Origin: Aquimonas sp044377145
GTDB lineage: Bacteria; Pseudomonadota; Gammaproteobacteria; Xanthomonadales; Xanthomonadaceae
Length of the DNA: 64,000 bases
Assembly: GCF_044377145.1 (NCBI RefSeq)
Contig: NZ_JBILJQ010000004.1
Span: 1 to 64,000 of the forward strand
Direction: 5' to 3'
Shown: in pieces, positions 58,401 through 64,000 of the stretch
How the letters are laid out: each line of letters begins with the position of its first letter
Position numbering within the stretch: the stretch's first letter is position 1
Program-made: the position numbers and the translations under genes
The notes under the pieces: model-generated
The model's database searches: none
What the model saw: the letters and a program-made list of their open reading frames with translations, nothing else
Told to the model about the DNA's origin: nothing

Positions 58401-58736
58401 AATTTTGAAGCGCTGCGCGCGGCTACCATCGATGGGGCCGAATCGATCGGCATGGGCCGACACTTCGGCTCGCTGGAAGCCGGCAAGAAGGCTGATCTGG
58501 TGGTGCTGAATTCGAACCCGCTGGAAGACATCCGCCACAGCATCGACACCTCGATGGTGATGGTCGGCGGGCGCCTGTTCGATCTTGCCCAGGACATGGC
58601 CGAAGTCGGTGGGGGGAACGCTCCGGCGCCGCAGTTCTACTGGCAGCGCCATGGCGAGGGCCGCAGTTTCGGCCTGGAGTACGGCCCGACCGCTCCCTGC
58701 CACTGCCCGAAGTCAGGCACTGCGCACAGCCATTGA
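55428..58736 (+). CDS. Exported TolB-like propeller/amidohydrolase fusion
   Basis: The 1102-residue protein has a signal peptide (cleavage near ALAAKP, residue 26), a TolB-type beta-propeller over residues ~40-640 with many SPDGR/SADGR repeats, and an amidohydrolase domain (~695-1065) with the metal motif GIVDAHAHAAHFG, then VEHN, QIGGHGQ and GSLEAGKKADLVVL. The end CHCPKSGTAHSH is rich in Cys and His and could bind metal. Such periplasmic fusions are common in Xanthomonadales; the substrate, perhaps a cyclic dipeptide or proline-containing peptide, is unknown. The ATG at 55428 has CGGAG upstream. Confidence 0.88.
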   Translation: MRSLTLITSLALCLAGASASPALAAKPKDDAPKWDVNQLRGPTQKVSFSTDEGTWMSVDISPDGRQLVFDMLGDLYLLPIEGGEAKRLTSGPAFDVQPRFSPDGREVSFTSDRGGGNNIWRQPLAGGDPIQVTAEDFRLTNNAVWTPDGDYLIARKHFTGQRSLGAGELWIWHRSGGAGLQLTKQKNDQQDLGEPAISPDGRYVYFSEDMTAGPLFQYNKNPHDGIYAIRQLDRETGEIKTLIEGPGGAVRPQPAPDGRGIAFVKRIRDKTVLHVFDTLSGESRPLWDGLSHDQQEAWSIFGPYPGFDWTPDGSAIVVWAQGGLWRVNAADGQASEIPFTAQVEQTVIEALDPQISLPGANFAPQMIRDVATRPDGSELIFHAVGKLYRRALPNGTPQRLTSDAESAEYEPSFSADGRQLLYTTWTDANLGEILALDLASGERRSLSLRPGFYYGPRFSPDASKVVYARSAGSGLTGSLWAQERGIFWVPATGGEPTRVAREGYSPQFSADGTRVYYMTGGGISKKLMSVGLNGEEPREVFNLKYADSISLSPDGRYVAFTELFNAYVAPLPQTGGSIELSKDSKAIPVTRISQDVGSYLHWSGTGDGQALHWMVGRQYFSRTLTDSFAFLPGAPKDLPKPEDARGIEVGLEVPVYRPQQRVAFTGARVLTMRDAQNREDVIEDGTVVIEGDRIVAVGPRSEVQVPAGARVIDATGKTIMPGIVDAHAHAAHFGQGVVPQQNWAYYANLAFGVTAMHDPSATTEFVFSQAELVQAGAMVGPRVFSTGTILYGADGDFKAVINSLDDARSHLRRMQAHGAFSVKSYNQPRRDQRQQVNQAARELGMRVVEEGGSTFFHNLSMIIDGASTVEHNLPVAPLYRDVVQLWAATKVRNTPTLVVSYGGLSGEFWWYSRDNVWEEPRLNRFFPRETLDARSIRREIAPDWDYYHIEVAKALKTLRDAGVRIQIGGHGQLQGLAAHWEIWMLTQGGFSNFEALRAATIDGAESIGMGRHFGSLEAGKKADLVVLNSNPLEDIRHSIDTSMVMVGGRLFDLAQDMAEVGGGNAPAPQFYWQRHGEGRSFGLEYGPTAPCHCPKSGTAHSH

Positions 58737-58750
58737 TCGCTGCAACGCAT

Positions 58751-58780
58751 GGCCGGCGTCCGCCTCGATGGACGCCGGCC
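58751..58780 (+). terminator. Hairpin after the amidohydrolase gene
   Basis: GGCCGGCGTCC (58751-58761) and GGACGCCGGCC (58770-58780) form a perfect 11-base stem with an 8-base loop, 14 bases after the stop. The tail CTGTGATTATG is only weakly T-rich. Likely a terminator. Confidence 0.7.
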
Positions 58781-58897
58781 CTGTGATTATGTGAATTCCT
58801 TCACCCTGCAAGATCCGGCAGCTGTTGGCGCGTGTTGCGCGAGCGCTAATGTTCATTCTCGTAGCCGTCTAGGCTTTATCTGCAGGAGAATGCCGGC

Positions 58898-59422
58898 ATG
58901 TTCGACCTCATCAAGCGTTGGATTGGACAGGACACCGCGGCCGCCGCCCCGCCGGCGCGCGCCACGCCGGGCGCTTCAGCATCGCCTGCGCCTCGGGCAC
59001 CGGCCTACGACTCTCGGCTGATTGAATCACTCAAGCACGACCATCACAGCCTGGTGGAGCTGTTCCAGCAGATCGGCCAAACCGCCGAGCGCGGCCGCTT
59101 CAACGAGTTGCCGGCGCTTCTGATAGCGTTCAAGACCGGGCTGGAAAGCCACGTCATCGCCGAGAACGTGCGCTTTTACAACTATGTCGAGAACAGCTTG
59201 GCCAGCGACGAGGAAAACCTCGCCCTGATCCGCAGCTTCCGCCGTGAAATGAATTCGATCGCGCGCGGCGTGGTCGATTTCGTGAAGAAGTACCAGCGCG
59301 CGCCCTTCAACGACGGTTCGCGCGAGACCTTTCTGCGTGACTACGCCGTCGTAGGCGGCTTGCTGTCGCAACGCATCCAGCGCGAAGAGGCCAACCTCTA
59401 CCCGCTCTACCAGCCGCTGTAG
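58898..59422 (+). CDS. Hemerythrin-like HHE domain protein
   Basis: The 174-residue cytoplasmic protein has an Ala/Pro-rich linker near the N-terminus and a four-helix HHE domain: SLKHDHHSLVELF (His ligands), FKTGLESHVIAENVRFY (Glu/His ligands) and REEANLYPLY at the end. HHE proteins bind a di-iron centre and sense or store oxygen, NO or iron. The ATG at 58898 is preceded by GGAGAATGCCGGC. DUF3050, another likely di-iron protein, follows in the same direction after 164 bases. Confidence 0.85.
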   Translation: MFDLIKRWIGQDTAAAAPPARATPGASASPAPRAPAYDSRLIESLKHDHHSLVELFQQIGQTAERGRFNELPALLIAFKTGLESHVIAENVRFYNYVENSLASDEENLALIRSFRREMNSIARGVVDFVKKYQRAPFNDGSRETFLRDYAVVGGLLSQRIQREEANLYPLYQPL

Positions 59423-59531
59423 CGGCTGACTCGGCGCCCGCTCGGGGCGCTCGTGGCGACACCCAGGGGCGTGTGCGGAGCCTTCGGCTCAGCCGCGTTG
59501 TCGCCTGCCCGATCACTTGAAGCCGTTGCAT

Positions 59532-59550
59532 CCACCCGCGACGCGGGTGG
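59532..59550. promoter_or_regulatory. 19-base perfect palindrome upstream of the DUF3050 gene
   Basis: CCACCCGCG-A-CGCGGGTGG is a perfect inverted repeat around a single base, 36 bases before the DUF3050 start. A single-base centre cannot form an RNA hairpin loop, so a DNA-binding site for a dimeric repressor is more likely. It could be a chance GC-rich palindrome. Confidence 0.5.
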
Positions 59551-59586
59551 CGACCTTCCACTGTGAGCCGCGAAAGGAGTCCCCCG

Positions 59587-60423
59587 ATGAGCGCATCCAG
59601 TCATGCCCCCGGCAAGCCCGACCCGATTCTGACCCCGGACATCCGGGAACTGCGCGCCGGGCTTGAGTTGCACCCTGTGTTCAGCGCCCTCAACAGCCGC
59701 GAGCATCTGCAGGCGTTCATGCAGATCCACGTGTTCGCCGTCTGGGATTTCATGTCGCTGGTCAAGCGACTTCAGCGTGAGCTGACCTGCACCGAGCTGC
59801 CGTGGATGCCGCCCGCCGACCCGGAGGCAGCGCGCCTGATCAATGACATCGTGCTGGGTGAAGAGAGCGACGTCGGCGCCAATGGCATTCCGGCCAGCCA
59901 TCTGGATCTGTACCTGGCGGCCATGCGCGAAGTCGGCGCCAGCACGCAGTGCTTTGATCGCTTCCTGTCCGCACTTCGCGAAGGCGAGATGCTCAGCCTC
60001 GCGCTGGCCGATGAGGAGATTCCGTGGTTCGTCCGCGAATTCGTCAGCAAGACGCTCGATACCGCGCTCAACGGCAGCCGTTTGCAGGTGATGTCGAGTT
60101 TCCTGTACGGCCGCGAGAACGTGATCCCGCCGATGTTCCAGGGTTTGCTCGACCGCTGGGGCCTGGCGCGCTCGGCGGCGCCGCAATTCGTTTACTACCT
60201 GGAGCGGCACATCGAGCTCGATGCAGACAGCCATGGGCCGGCCGCCGCACGTTTGATCCACCGCGAGTTGGATCGCAACCCGTTCGGCCTCGAAAGCGCC
60301 CGGCTGGCCGCGAGTGAAGCACTGCACGCCCGCCACCAGCTTTGGAACGGAACGCTCGAAACTCTCAGGCGGATCGAGCTGCGACCAGCCCCGTCGCTGC
60401 AGCCGATTGGCGTTCCCGCCTGA
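59587..60423 (+). CDS. DUF3050 family protein (haem-oxygenase-like fold)
   Basis: The 278-residue protein fits DUF3050, a helical family of haem-oxygenase-like fold with a likely di-iron centre: FMQIHVFAVWDFMSLVKRLQ, ESDVGANGIPASHLDLYLAAM, SSFLYGRENVIPPMF and YYLERHIELDADSHGP carry conserved Glu/His residues. The reaction is unknown. The ATG at 59587 has AGGAG upstream, and a perfect palindrome lies in the promoter region. It converges on luxI; a shared hairpin separates the two. Confidence 0.86.
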   Translation: MSASSHAPGKPDPILTPDIRELRAGLELHPVFSALNSREHLQAFMQIHVFAVWDFMSLVKRLQRELTCTELPWMPPADPEAARLINDIVLGEESDVGANGIPASHLDLYLAAMREVGASTQCFDRFLSALREGEMLSLALADEEIPWFVREFVSKTLDTALNGSRLQVMSSFLYGRENVIPPMFQGLLDRWGLARSAAPQFVYYLERHIELDADSHGPAAARLIHRELDRNPFGLESARLAASEALHARHQLWNGTLETLRRIELRPAPSLQPIGVPA

Positions 60424-60433
60424 ACCGAGAGTT

Positions 60434-60472
60434 GCTGCCCACAGCCGGGAGGTTTCCCGAGCTGCGGGCAGC
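60434..60472. terminator. Bidirectional hairpin between DUF3050 and luxI
   Basis: GCTGCCCACAGCCGGGA and TCCCGAGCTGCGGGCAGC fold into a stem of about 17 pairs with two mismatches and a 3-4-base loop, between convergent stops at 60423 and 60479. No U-tract is seen, but the position is typical for a shared terminator. Confidence 0.7.
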
Positions 60473-60478
60473 GAGCCC

Positions 60479-61096
60479 TCAAGCGGCCTGCAATGCCGGC
60501 GTTGAAAAGGCGTAGCGACCGATGGCCTGCAAGTTGCCGGCGTGAATCGGCAGCTCAAAGGCCAGGCTCATCACGCGCCCGATGCGTCGCGCTCGCCCGA
60601 GACGGCGCACGTCGAGTCCCAAGCCCAGCAGCATCCTCTCGAAGGCGGCGCTGGTGACCCCGACCAAGGCACTGATCGAGTGCTGCGCCGCGGACTCCAC
60701 CACCGCCGCCACCATCGCCGCGGGCACATCGCTGAAGCCGAATCCGCCTTCGGTGCAGCGCTCGGACACTGCAAAACGACTGACTTCCCACTGGTCGCTT
60801 GCCGCGGGCGCGGCAGCTCCATCCAGCAGTAGAGGGAACACGTCGCGCAGCATGTTGGGTCCATTGGCCGGCAGCAATCGGCAGCAGCCCAGGGCCTGCG
60901 GCTGCGAGCCACGCGAGTGGGCAACCAGGTAGCGTGGTCCGATCAGATCGAACCAGTCGTGTTCGCGTCCGTTGTCGACCCGGACATCCCAGCCGAGGCG
61001 CTGGTGAAACACCTCGGTGCGCAGCCGGAACATGCTGTCCATCAAGTGCGCCTGCAGTGCGCCTTCGCCGGCGCGGCCCATGCTGATCTCAATCAT
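60479..61096 (-). CDS. luxI: Acyl-homoserine-lactone synthase, LuxI family
   Basis: LuxI proteins make acyl-homoserine lactones from acyl-ACP and SAM for quorum sensing. The 205-residue protein shows the conserved residues: FRLRTEVFHQRLGWDV (R24, F28, W34-type pattern), EHDWFD and RYLVAH (Asp residues), GCCRLLP, and WEVSRFAV (Glu, Arg). The ATG at 61096 has GGAGG upstream. A 20-base lux-box-like dyad lies 44 bases upstream. The luxR-type gene is upstream on the same strand. The acyl chain length cannot be predicted. Confidence 0.92.
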   Translation of the reverse strand: MIEISMGRAGEGALQAHLMDSMFRLRTEVFHQRLGWDVRVDNGREHDWFDLIGPRYLVAHSRGSQPQALGCCRLLPANGPNMLRDVFPLLLDGAAAPAASDQWEVSRFAVSERCTEGGFGFSDVPAAMVAAVVESAAQHSISALVGVTSAAFERMLLGLGLDVRRLGRARRIGRVMSLAFELPIHAGNLQAIGRYAFSTPALQAA

Positions 61097-61140
61097 TTAC
61101 GTTCTCCTCCGCGAAGGTGCGGAGGGTCAGCAGACGCTGA

Positions 61141-61160
61141 AGCTGCCAGTTCTTGCAGCT
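61141..61160 (-). promoter_or_regulatory. Lux-box-like dyad upstream of luxI
   Basis: AGCTGCCAGTTCTTGCAGCT has perfect 6-base outer arms (AGCTGC/GCAGCT) and fits the general lux-box form NNCT-N12-AGNN. Its nearest edge is 44 bases before the luxI start. LuxR proteins bound to signal activate from such sites, giving autoinduction. Confidence 0.62.
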
Positions 61161-61460
61161 GGCGCAACTGACAGGATGGCAGCCGCCTGGATGCAGGGCC
61201 GCAGGCGGTTCTGGCGCACGGAAAGTTCTCGCGGGGCGCCGGAGCGTCCTGCTCCTCACGGCACGAATGAGCACGCGATCAGGTGCGCGCAGAAGCCGCC
61301 GATGCCGAGTCCAGACAGCCCTGATCCGGCTGCATCGAAGGCGCACATTCGGCCACCGATACGCGGCGCAGCCGCGAGCAGCACCTGCGGTTTCCGCGAC
61401 GCCCGCGGGCCAGAGCCACGGCGGTCGCGGACGCAGGTCTGAGGTTCCGAATACCTGAGC
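61161..61460. other. Spacer between luxR and the luxI promoter, no gene seen
   Basis: About 300 bases between the luxR stop and the lux-box-like site. Short minus-strand frames here (for example 61089-61346) are Arg-rich, lack family features and run through the regulatory site, so I regard the stretch as non-coding. Confidence 0.45.
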
Positions 61461-62198
61461 TCAGGCCGGGTTGATCAGGCCCAACGAAATCGCACGCGCG
61501 ATAGCGGCCTGACGACCGCTGACCTCCAGCTTTCGCGCGGCATTCTGGATATGGAAAATCGCCGTGCGTTCGCTGACGCCGAGCACCCGCCCGACCTCCC
61601 AACTGGTCTTGCCTTCGGCCGCCCAGTGCAGGCATTCGCGCTCACGGCGGGTCAGATCCGGAGGGGTGACGGAGGCTTTGCTGCGCGCAAACGGCCGTGC
61701 CGCTTCGTGGGCGTAGTGCGCCAGCAGATTCAGTTCGGGCAAACGCCGCTCCAGTTCAGCGCGGCGGCGGCTCGGCGCGGTGAAGGACATCAGGCCCCAG
61801 CAGGCGCCCGGGCCATGCAGCGGAATGCTCACCCCTGCACCCAGCCCGACCTCATCAGCCTCGTCGAACATGCGCCGGATCAGGTTGTGGTGCGGATCGA
61901 CCGCACAGCGCGCGCGGAGCTGGGCCTCGCTCCACAGGAAAGGCGTGCCGTGATCATGGCAGTGAGCGACCACCGGGTCGATTTTCAGATAGTCACATTC
62001 CAGATAGCGCTCGACCCAGGCCGGCGGGTAGTCGCCGAGCGTGAACTGGTTCTGGCGATCGTTGAGCAGGGGCAGGTTGATCGCGTAGACCCAATGGTCC
62101 ACCCCCATCGCGTGGAGGATCCGCCCGACTTCACGATTCAGCCCCTCAGGTGAGCTGGCGTTCGAAAGCGCTCGCAGCGCACGCAGTGCCACAGTCAT
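61461..62198 (-). CDS. luxR: LuxR family quorum-sensing transcription factor
   Basis: The 245-residue protein has an autoinducer-binding domain (residues ~15-160) with PAWVERYLECDYLKIDPV, GTPFLWSE and GLGAGVSIPLHGPGACWGLMSF, the expected Trp/Tyr/Asp/Trp/Gly residues of acyl-homoserine-lactone receptors. A C-terminal GerE-type helix-turn-helix follows (LTRRERECLHWAAEGKTSWEVG... SERTAIFHIQNAARKL). The ATG at 62198 has GAGGGG upstream. It lies upstream of luxI on the same strand, so it is the cognate receptor. An AT-rich stretch around 62320-62355 may hold its promoter. Confidence 0.93.
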   Translation of the reverse strand: MTVALRALRALSNASSPEGLNREVGRILHAMGVDHWVYAINLPLLNDRQNQFTLGDYPPAWVERYLECDYLKIDPVVAHCHDHGTPFLWSEAQLRARCAVDPHHNLIRRMFDEADEVGLGAGVSIPLHGPGACWGLMSFTAPSRRRAELERRLPELNLLAHYAHEAARPFARSKASVTPPDLTRRERECLHWAAEGKTSWEVGRVLGVSERTAIFHIQNAARKLEVSGRQAAIARAISLGLINPA

Positions 62199-62457
62199 AA
62201 CACGCCCCTCGTGGATTCAATCGAAGCCCAAGCCTGCAGACAGCAGCTCGGACGCCTTGAATCTAGCAAAGGCATGGGTCAGCTTTACGGCGTGCTCCGG
62301 GCAAGGTCAAACCGGGCACGATTCGAAAATTAAACTTGTTTTTCATTAACTTACGAGCGCCCGGGTCGAACTCGCGCGCACCGCGCGGAGCAAAAAGGCC
62401 CAGATCATCCCCTATCCAGGGCGGCGGTCCGGGCCGGATCCGAGCCGATTTCCGTTG

Positions 62458-62823
62458 TCAGCGCCCGAGCAGCAGCATCGGCAGGCTGAGCGCGAACAGC
62501 ACCCCGAGCACCAGCACGATCAGACCGACTACCTGCGCCGGCCGCTGCCGCACGGCTGACCACAGTCCCGGCACTTCGCCAGCGGCACGCGCGGCATCGA
62601 AGCTTGCCCTAGCAGTGCGCGCACGTTCGGTCTGGAACTCGTCAAGCAGATGCTTGGCGCGATCGAAGTCGGCCTCCTCGCGCACCCAAAGCGCTGCCGC
62701 CGACAGCCCGAACAGGTTCGGCGGGGTCAGGTAGAACTCGATCGCGGCCTGCTCCAGCAGGGCACAGATCTCGGCCTGCTCGTCATCTGGCATGTTGCGG
62801 AAATTCACCAGCCGCTTGCTCAT
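62458..62823 (-). CDS. Small C-terminally anchored membrane protein
   Basis: The 121-residue protein has a soluble N-terminal part (RLVNFRNMPDDEQAEICALLEQ, YLTPPNLFGLSAAALWV, FDRAKHLLDEFQTERA) and one C-terminal membrane helix (VVGLIVLVLGVLFALSLPMLLLG). The short soluble domain resembles DUF6164/DUF2007-like putative signal-transducing modules of gammaproteobacteria. The ATG at 62823 has GAGGA upstream and is preferred to one at 62841. It lies 61 bases downstream of the TyrA-like gene in the same direction. Confidence 0.76.
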   Translation of the reverse strand: MSKRLVNFRNMPDDEQAEICALLEQAAIEFYLTPPNLFGLSAAALWVREEADFDRAKHLLDEFQTERARTARASFDAARAAGEVPGLWSAVRQRPAQVVGLIVLVLGVLFALSLPMLLLGR

Positions 62824-62884
62824 TGCTGCATCCTCATTCATAGGCGTCGCAACCGCGACGCCACAGCGCTTGTTGCTGCGCGGC

Positions 62885-63997
62885 TCAGGCCCATGCCAGC
62901 ACCCGGCCGATGTCGTCACATTCGATATCCGCGCCCAGCGCTGCCTGAGCATCTGCATCGAGGGCATCGGTAAAGCTGAAGCGGAAATGCACCTCACCCG
63001 TTGGCGTGCGCGAGGAATGGATCGAGGCCAGGTTCACCGCATGGCGCTCGAACACATCCAGCAGCGCGCGCAGCGAGCCCGGGCGGTCCTCCGGCAGGTG
63101 CACCGACAGCGCTTCGGCGTGCGCGAGGTCGGCCAGCAGATAACCCAGGTTCTCGAAACTGCGGTTGCCGCGGGCGATCTCGGCCTCGGTAAACGCCGCC
63201 TTCGGCGCGTGGATGAACTCGGCTTCGAAGTCCGCCCGCGCCGAATCGCCCTGCCCCACCAGGCTGCGCAGCCGCGCCACCCGCTGCTCAAGCAGGGCCA
63301 GCACCGCTGGCACGGCCGGGTTGTCGAACTGGATACCGGAGTAGATCGCCGGGTTGCCGGCCAGGATGCGATCGGCCATCGCCAGATCCATCTCGAACGA
63401 GGCCGAACGGAACGGCAGCAGGCTGGCCGCGCCACCCAGCGATTGCGCCAGTTCGGCCAGCACGCCCGCCTGCGCCAGATGGCCGGCATGCACCAGCGCC
63501 TGCACCAGGGCCATCACCCGGTCGTGCTGCTCGGGCGATGCCTGCACCCGCTCGGCCTGCAGCGCGGCATACAGCGCATCGACAAAGCCGCGCCAGCGCT
63601 CGACCCGCGCTTCGCACGCCACCAGCACGCGGCCGCGCAGGGTCGGCGCCTTCGGCGGCGCGGTCATCGGATGCAGGCCCAGCACCTCGGCGCCCGAGGC
63701 CAGCATCGCCGCCACCGGCTGCGCCTTCACCGAGGTCACGTCGATCCACAGCTGCGCTGGCGCGCGCGCACCCGCCAACGCGGCGTACTCGGCGATCAAG
63801 GCCGGCGTGTGGCGGATCGGTGCGCTGAACACCAGCACCTCGCAGCGTTCAATCAATCCGCCGGGCGTGATCGCCGCCGGATCAGCCGGGTCCGCACCCA
63901 GCACCGGGCAGCCCATGCGCTGCTCGAAGAAGCCCGTCAGCCAGCGACCGTAGGCGCCGGCACTGCCGACGATGCCGATGGCCGGCCGCAGGTTCAC
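62885..63997 (-). CDS. tyrA: Prephenate dehydrogenase, TyrA-like
   Basis: TyrA converts prephenate to 4-hydroxyphenylpyruvate with NAD(P)+ on the way to tyrosine. The 370-residue protein has an N-terminal Rossmann segment (AIGIVGSAGAYGRWL), LWIDVTSVKAQPV, VLGLHPMTAP, HDRVMALVQALVHAG and a C-terminal ACT-like domain (HLPEDRPGSLRALLDVFERHAVNLASI), which often binds tyrosine for feedback control. The first codon seen is a GTG at 63997, three bases from the window edge, so the true start may lie further upstream. Confidence 0.86.
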   Translation of the reverse strand: MNLRPAIGIVGSAGAYGRWLTGFFEQRMGCPVLGADPADPAAITPGGLIERCEVLVFSAPIRHTPALIAEYAALAGARAPAQLWIDVTSVKAQPVAAMLASGAEVLGLHPMTAPPKAPTLRGRVLVACEARVERWRGFVDALYAALQAERVQASPEQHDRVMALVQALVHAGHLAQAGVLAELAQSLGGAASLLPFRSASFEMDLAMADRILAGNPAIYSGIQFDNPAVPAVLALLEQRVARLRSLVGQGDSARADFEAEFIHAPKAAFTEAEIARGNRSFENLGYLLADLAHAEALSVHLPEDRPGSLRALLDVFERHAVNLASIHSSRTPTGEVHFRFSFTDALDADAQAALGADIECDDIGRVLAWA

Positions 63998-64000
63998 GCC

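Noticed and set aside
55326..58703. Minus-strand open frames opposite the amidohydrolase gene
   Set aside because: Their content mirrors the propeller repeats, and no motif or start signal supports them.
59587..61096. DUF3050 as part of the luxI operon
   Set aside because: The genes converge and are separated by a strong hairpin, so they cannot share a transcript; any link would have to be through regulation.
61089..61346. An 85-codon minus-strand frame between luxR and luxI
   Set aside because: Its translation is Arg-rich, it runs through the lux-box-like dyad and the luxI ribosome site, and it lacks a ribosome site of its own.
1..64000. CRISPR arrays, rRNA genes and prophage
   Set aside because: No regularly spaced direct repeats, no rRNA sequence and no phage structural or integrase genes were found on either strand.

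Overview
The window is GC-rich, densely packed DNA from a gammaproteobacterium. The best fit is the order Lysobacterales (Xanthomonadales). Pointers are the aa3 oxidase cluster with DUF2909 and Cox11/SURF1 genes, the algZ-algR-hemC order, a PhoP nearly identical in style to the Xanthomonas one, ctlX, a TrpS with an extra C-terminal domain, and a Grx4 fused to rhodanese. Many genes overlap by 1-4 bases (ATGA, GTGA, TTGA), so operons are easy to read. No rRNA, prophage or CRISPR array was seen.

Layout. 1-1338: the end of an IS66-type element that cut into an unknown gene. 1348-3478: a RES/Xre toxin-antitoxin pair and msrB-msrA. 3823-12463: haem A/O synthesis and SURF1 genes, then the cytochrome c oxidase operon (DUF2244-ctaC-ctaD-small membrane protein-ctaG-ctaE), which ends in a strong terminator. 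12700-15326: a YbaY-like lipoprotein, a decayed SLC13 transporter and a DUF481 outer-membrane-type protein. 15407-18832: esterase-algZ-algR-hemC. 18907-20153: an SbtA/SbtB-like bicarbonate transporter with its PII-like partner. 20256-25456: two exported single-haem-motif proteins facing a Tat-exported DUF1501 protein and a DUF1800 protein across a perfect shared hairpin. 25603-33717: trpS, an entericidin-like peptide, arginase, Hpt, tRNA-Thr(UGU), a SPOR-like protein, coaX, birA, plsY and a fused DAK2-DegV protein. 33921-38181: a small exported protein, mtfA, and a phoP-phoQ locus interrupted by a compositionally odd segment. 38299-40187: ctlX and dusA. 40256-47104: a complete type I Wadjet system (jetABCD), an SMC-like anti-plasmid defence. 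47256-55308: a Nudix-type regulator, a MITE-like repeat, a methyltransferase, two tandem SET proteins, an LpxH-like phosphoesterase, a three-domain glutaredoxin, amn and queF. 55428-63997: a giant propeller-amidohydrolase, a hemerythrin, a DUF3050 protein, a luxR-luxI quorum-sensing pair with a lux-box-like site, a small membrane protein and a TyrA-like dehydrogenase.

How it works together. The left part builds and matures the terminal oxidase. The middle joins cofactor synthesis (CoA, biotinylation) to phospholipid synthesis; the DAK2-DegV fusion sits just upstream of PlsY and could feed it acyl-phosphate. The right part holds defence and signalling.

The strongest candidates for something undescribed are: (1) the phoQ sensor half plus an antisense Cys-rich secreted protein, which share foreign codon use with a sharp edge near 36005; (2) the exported cytochrome/DUF1501/DUF1800 set, three members of which share a short F-x-x-S-x-E motif; (3) the fused FakA/FakB-like protein next to plsY; and (4) the Grx / cysteine-less IscA-like / rhodanese fusion. 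All functions are inferred from sequence reading without database searches.
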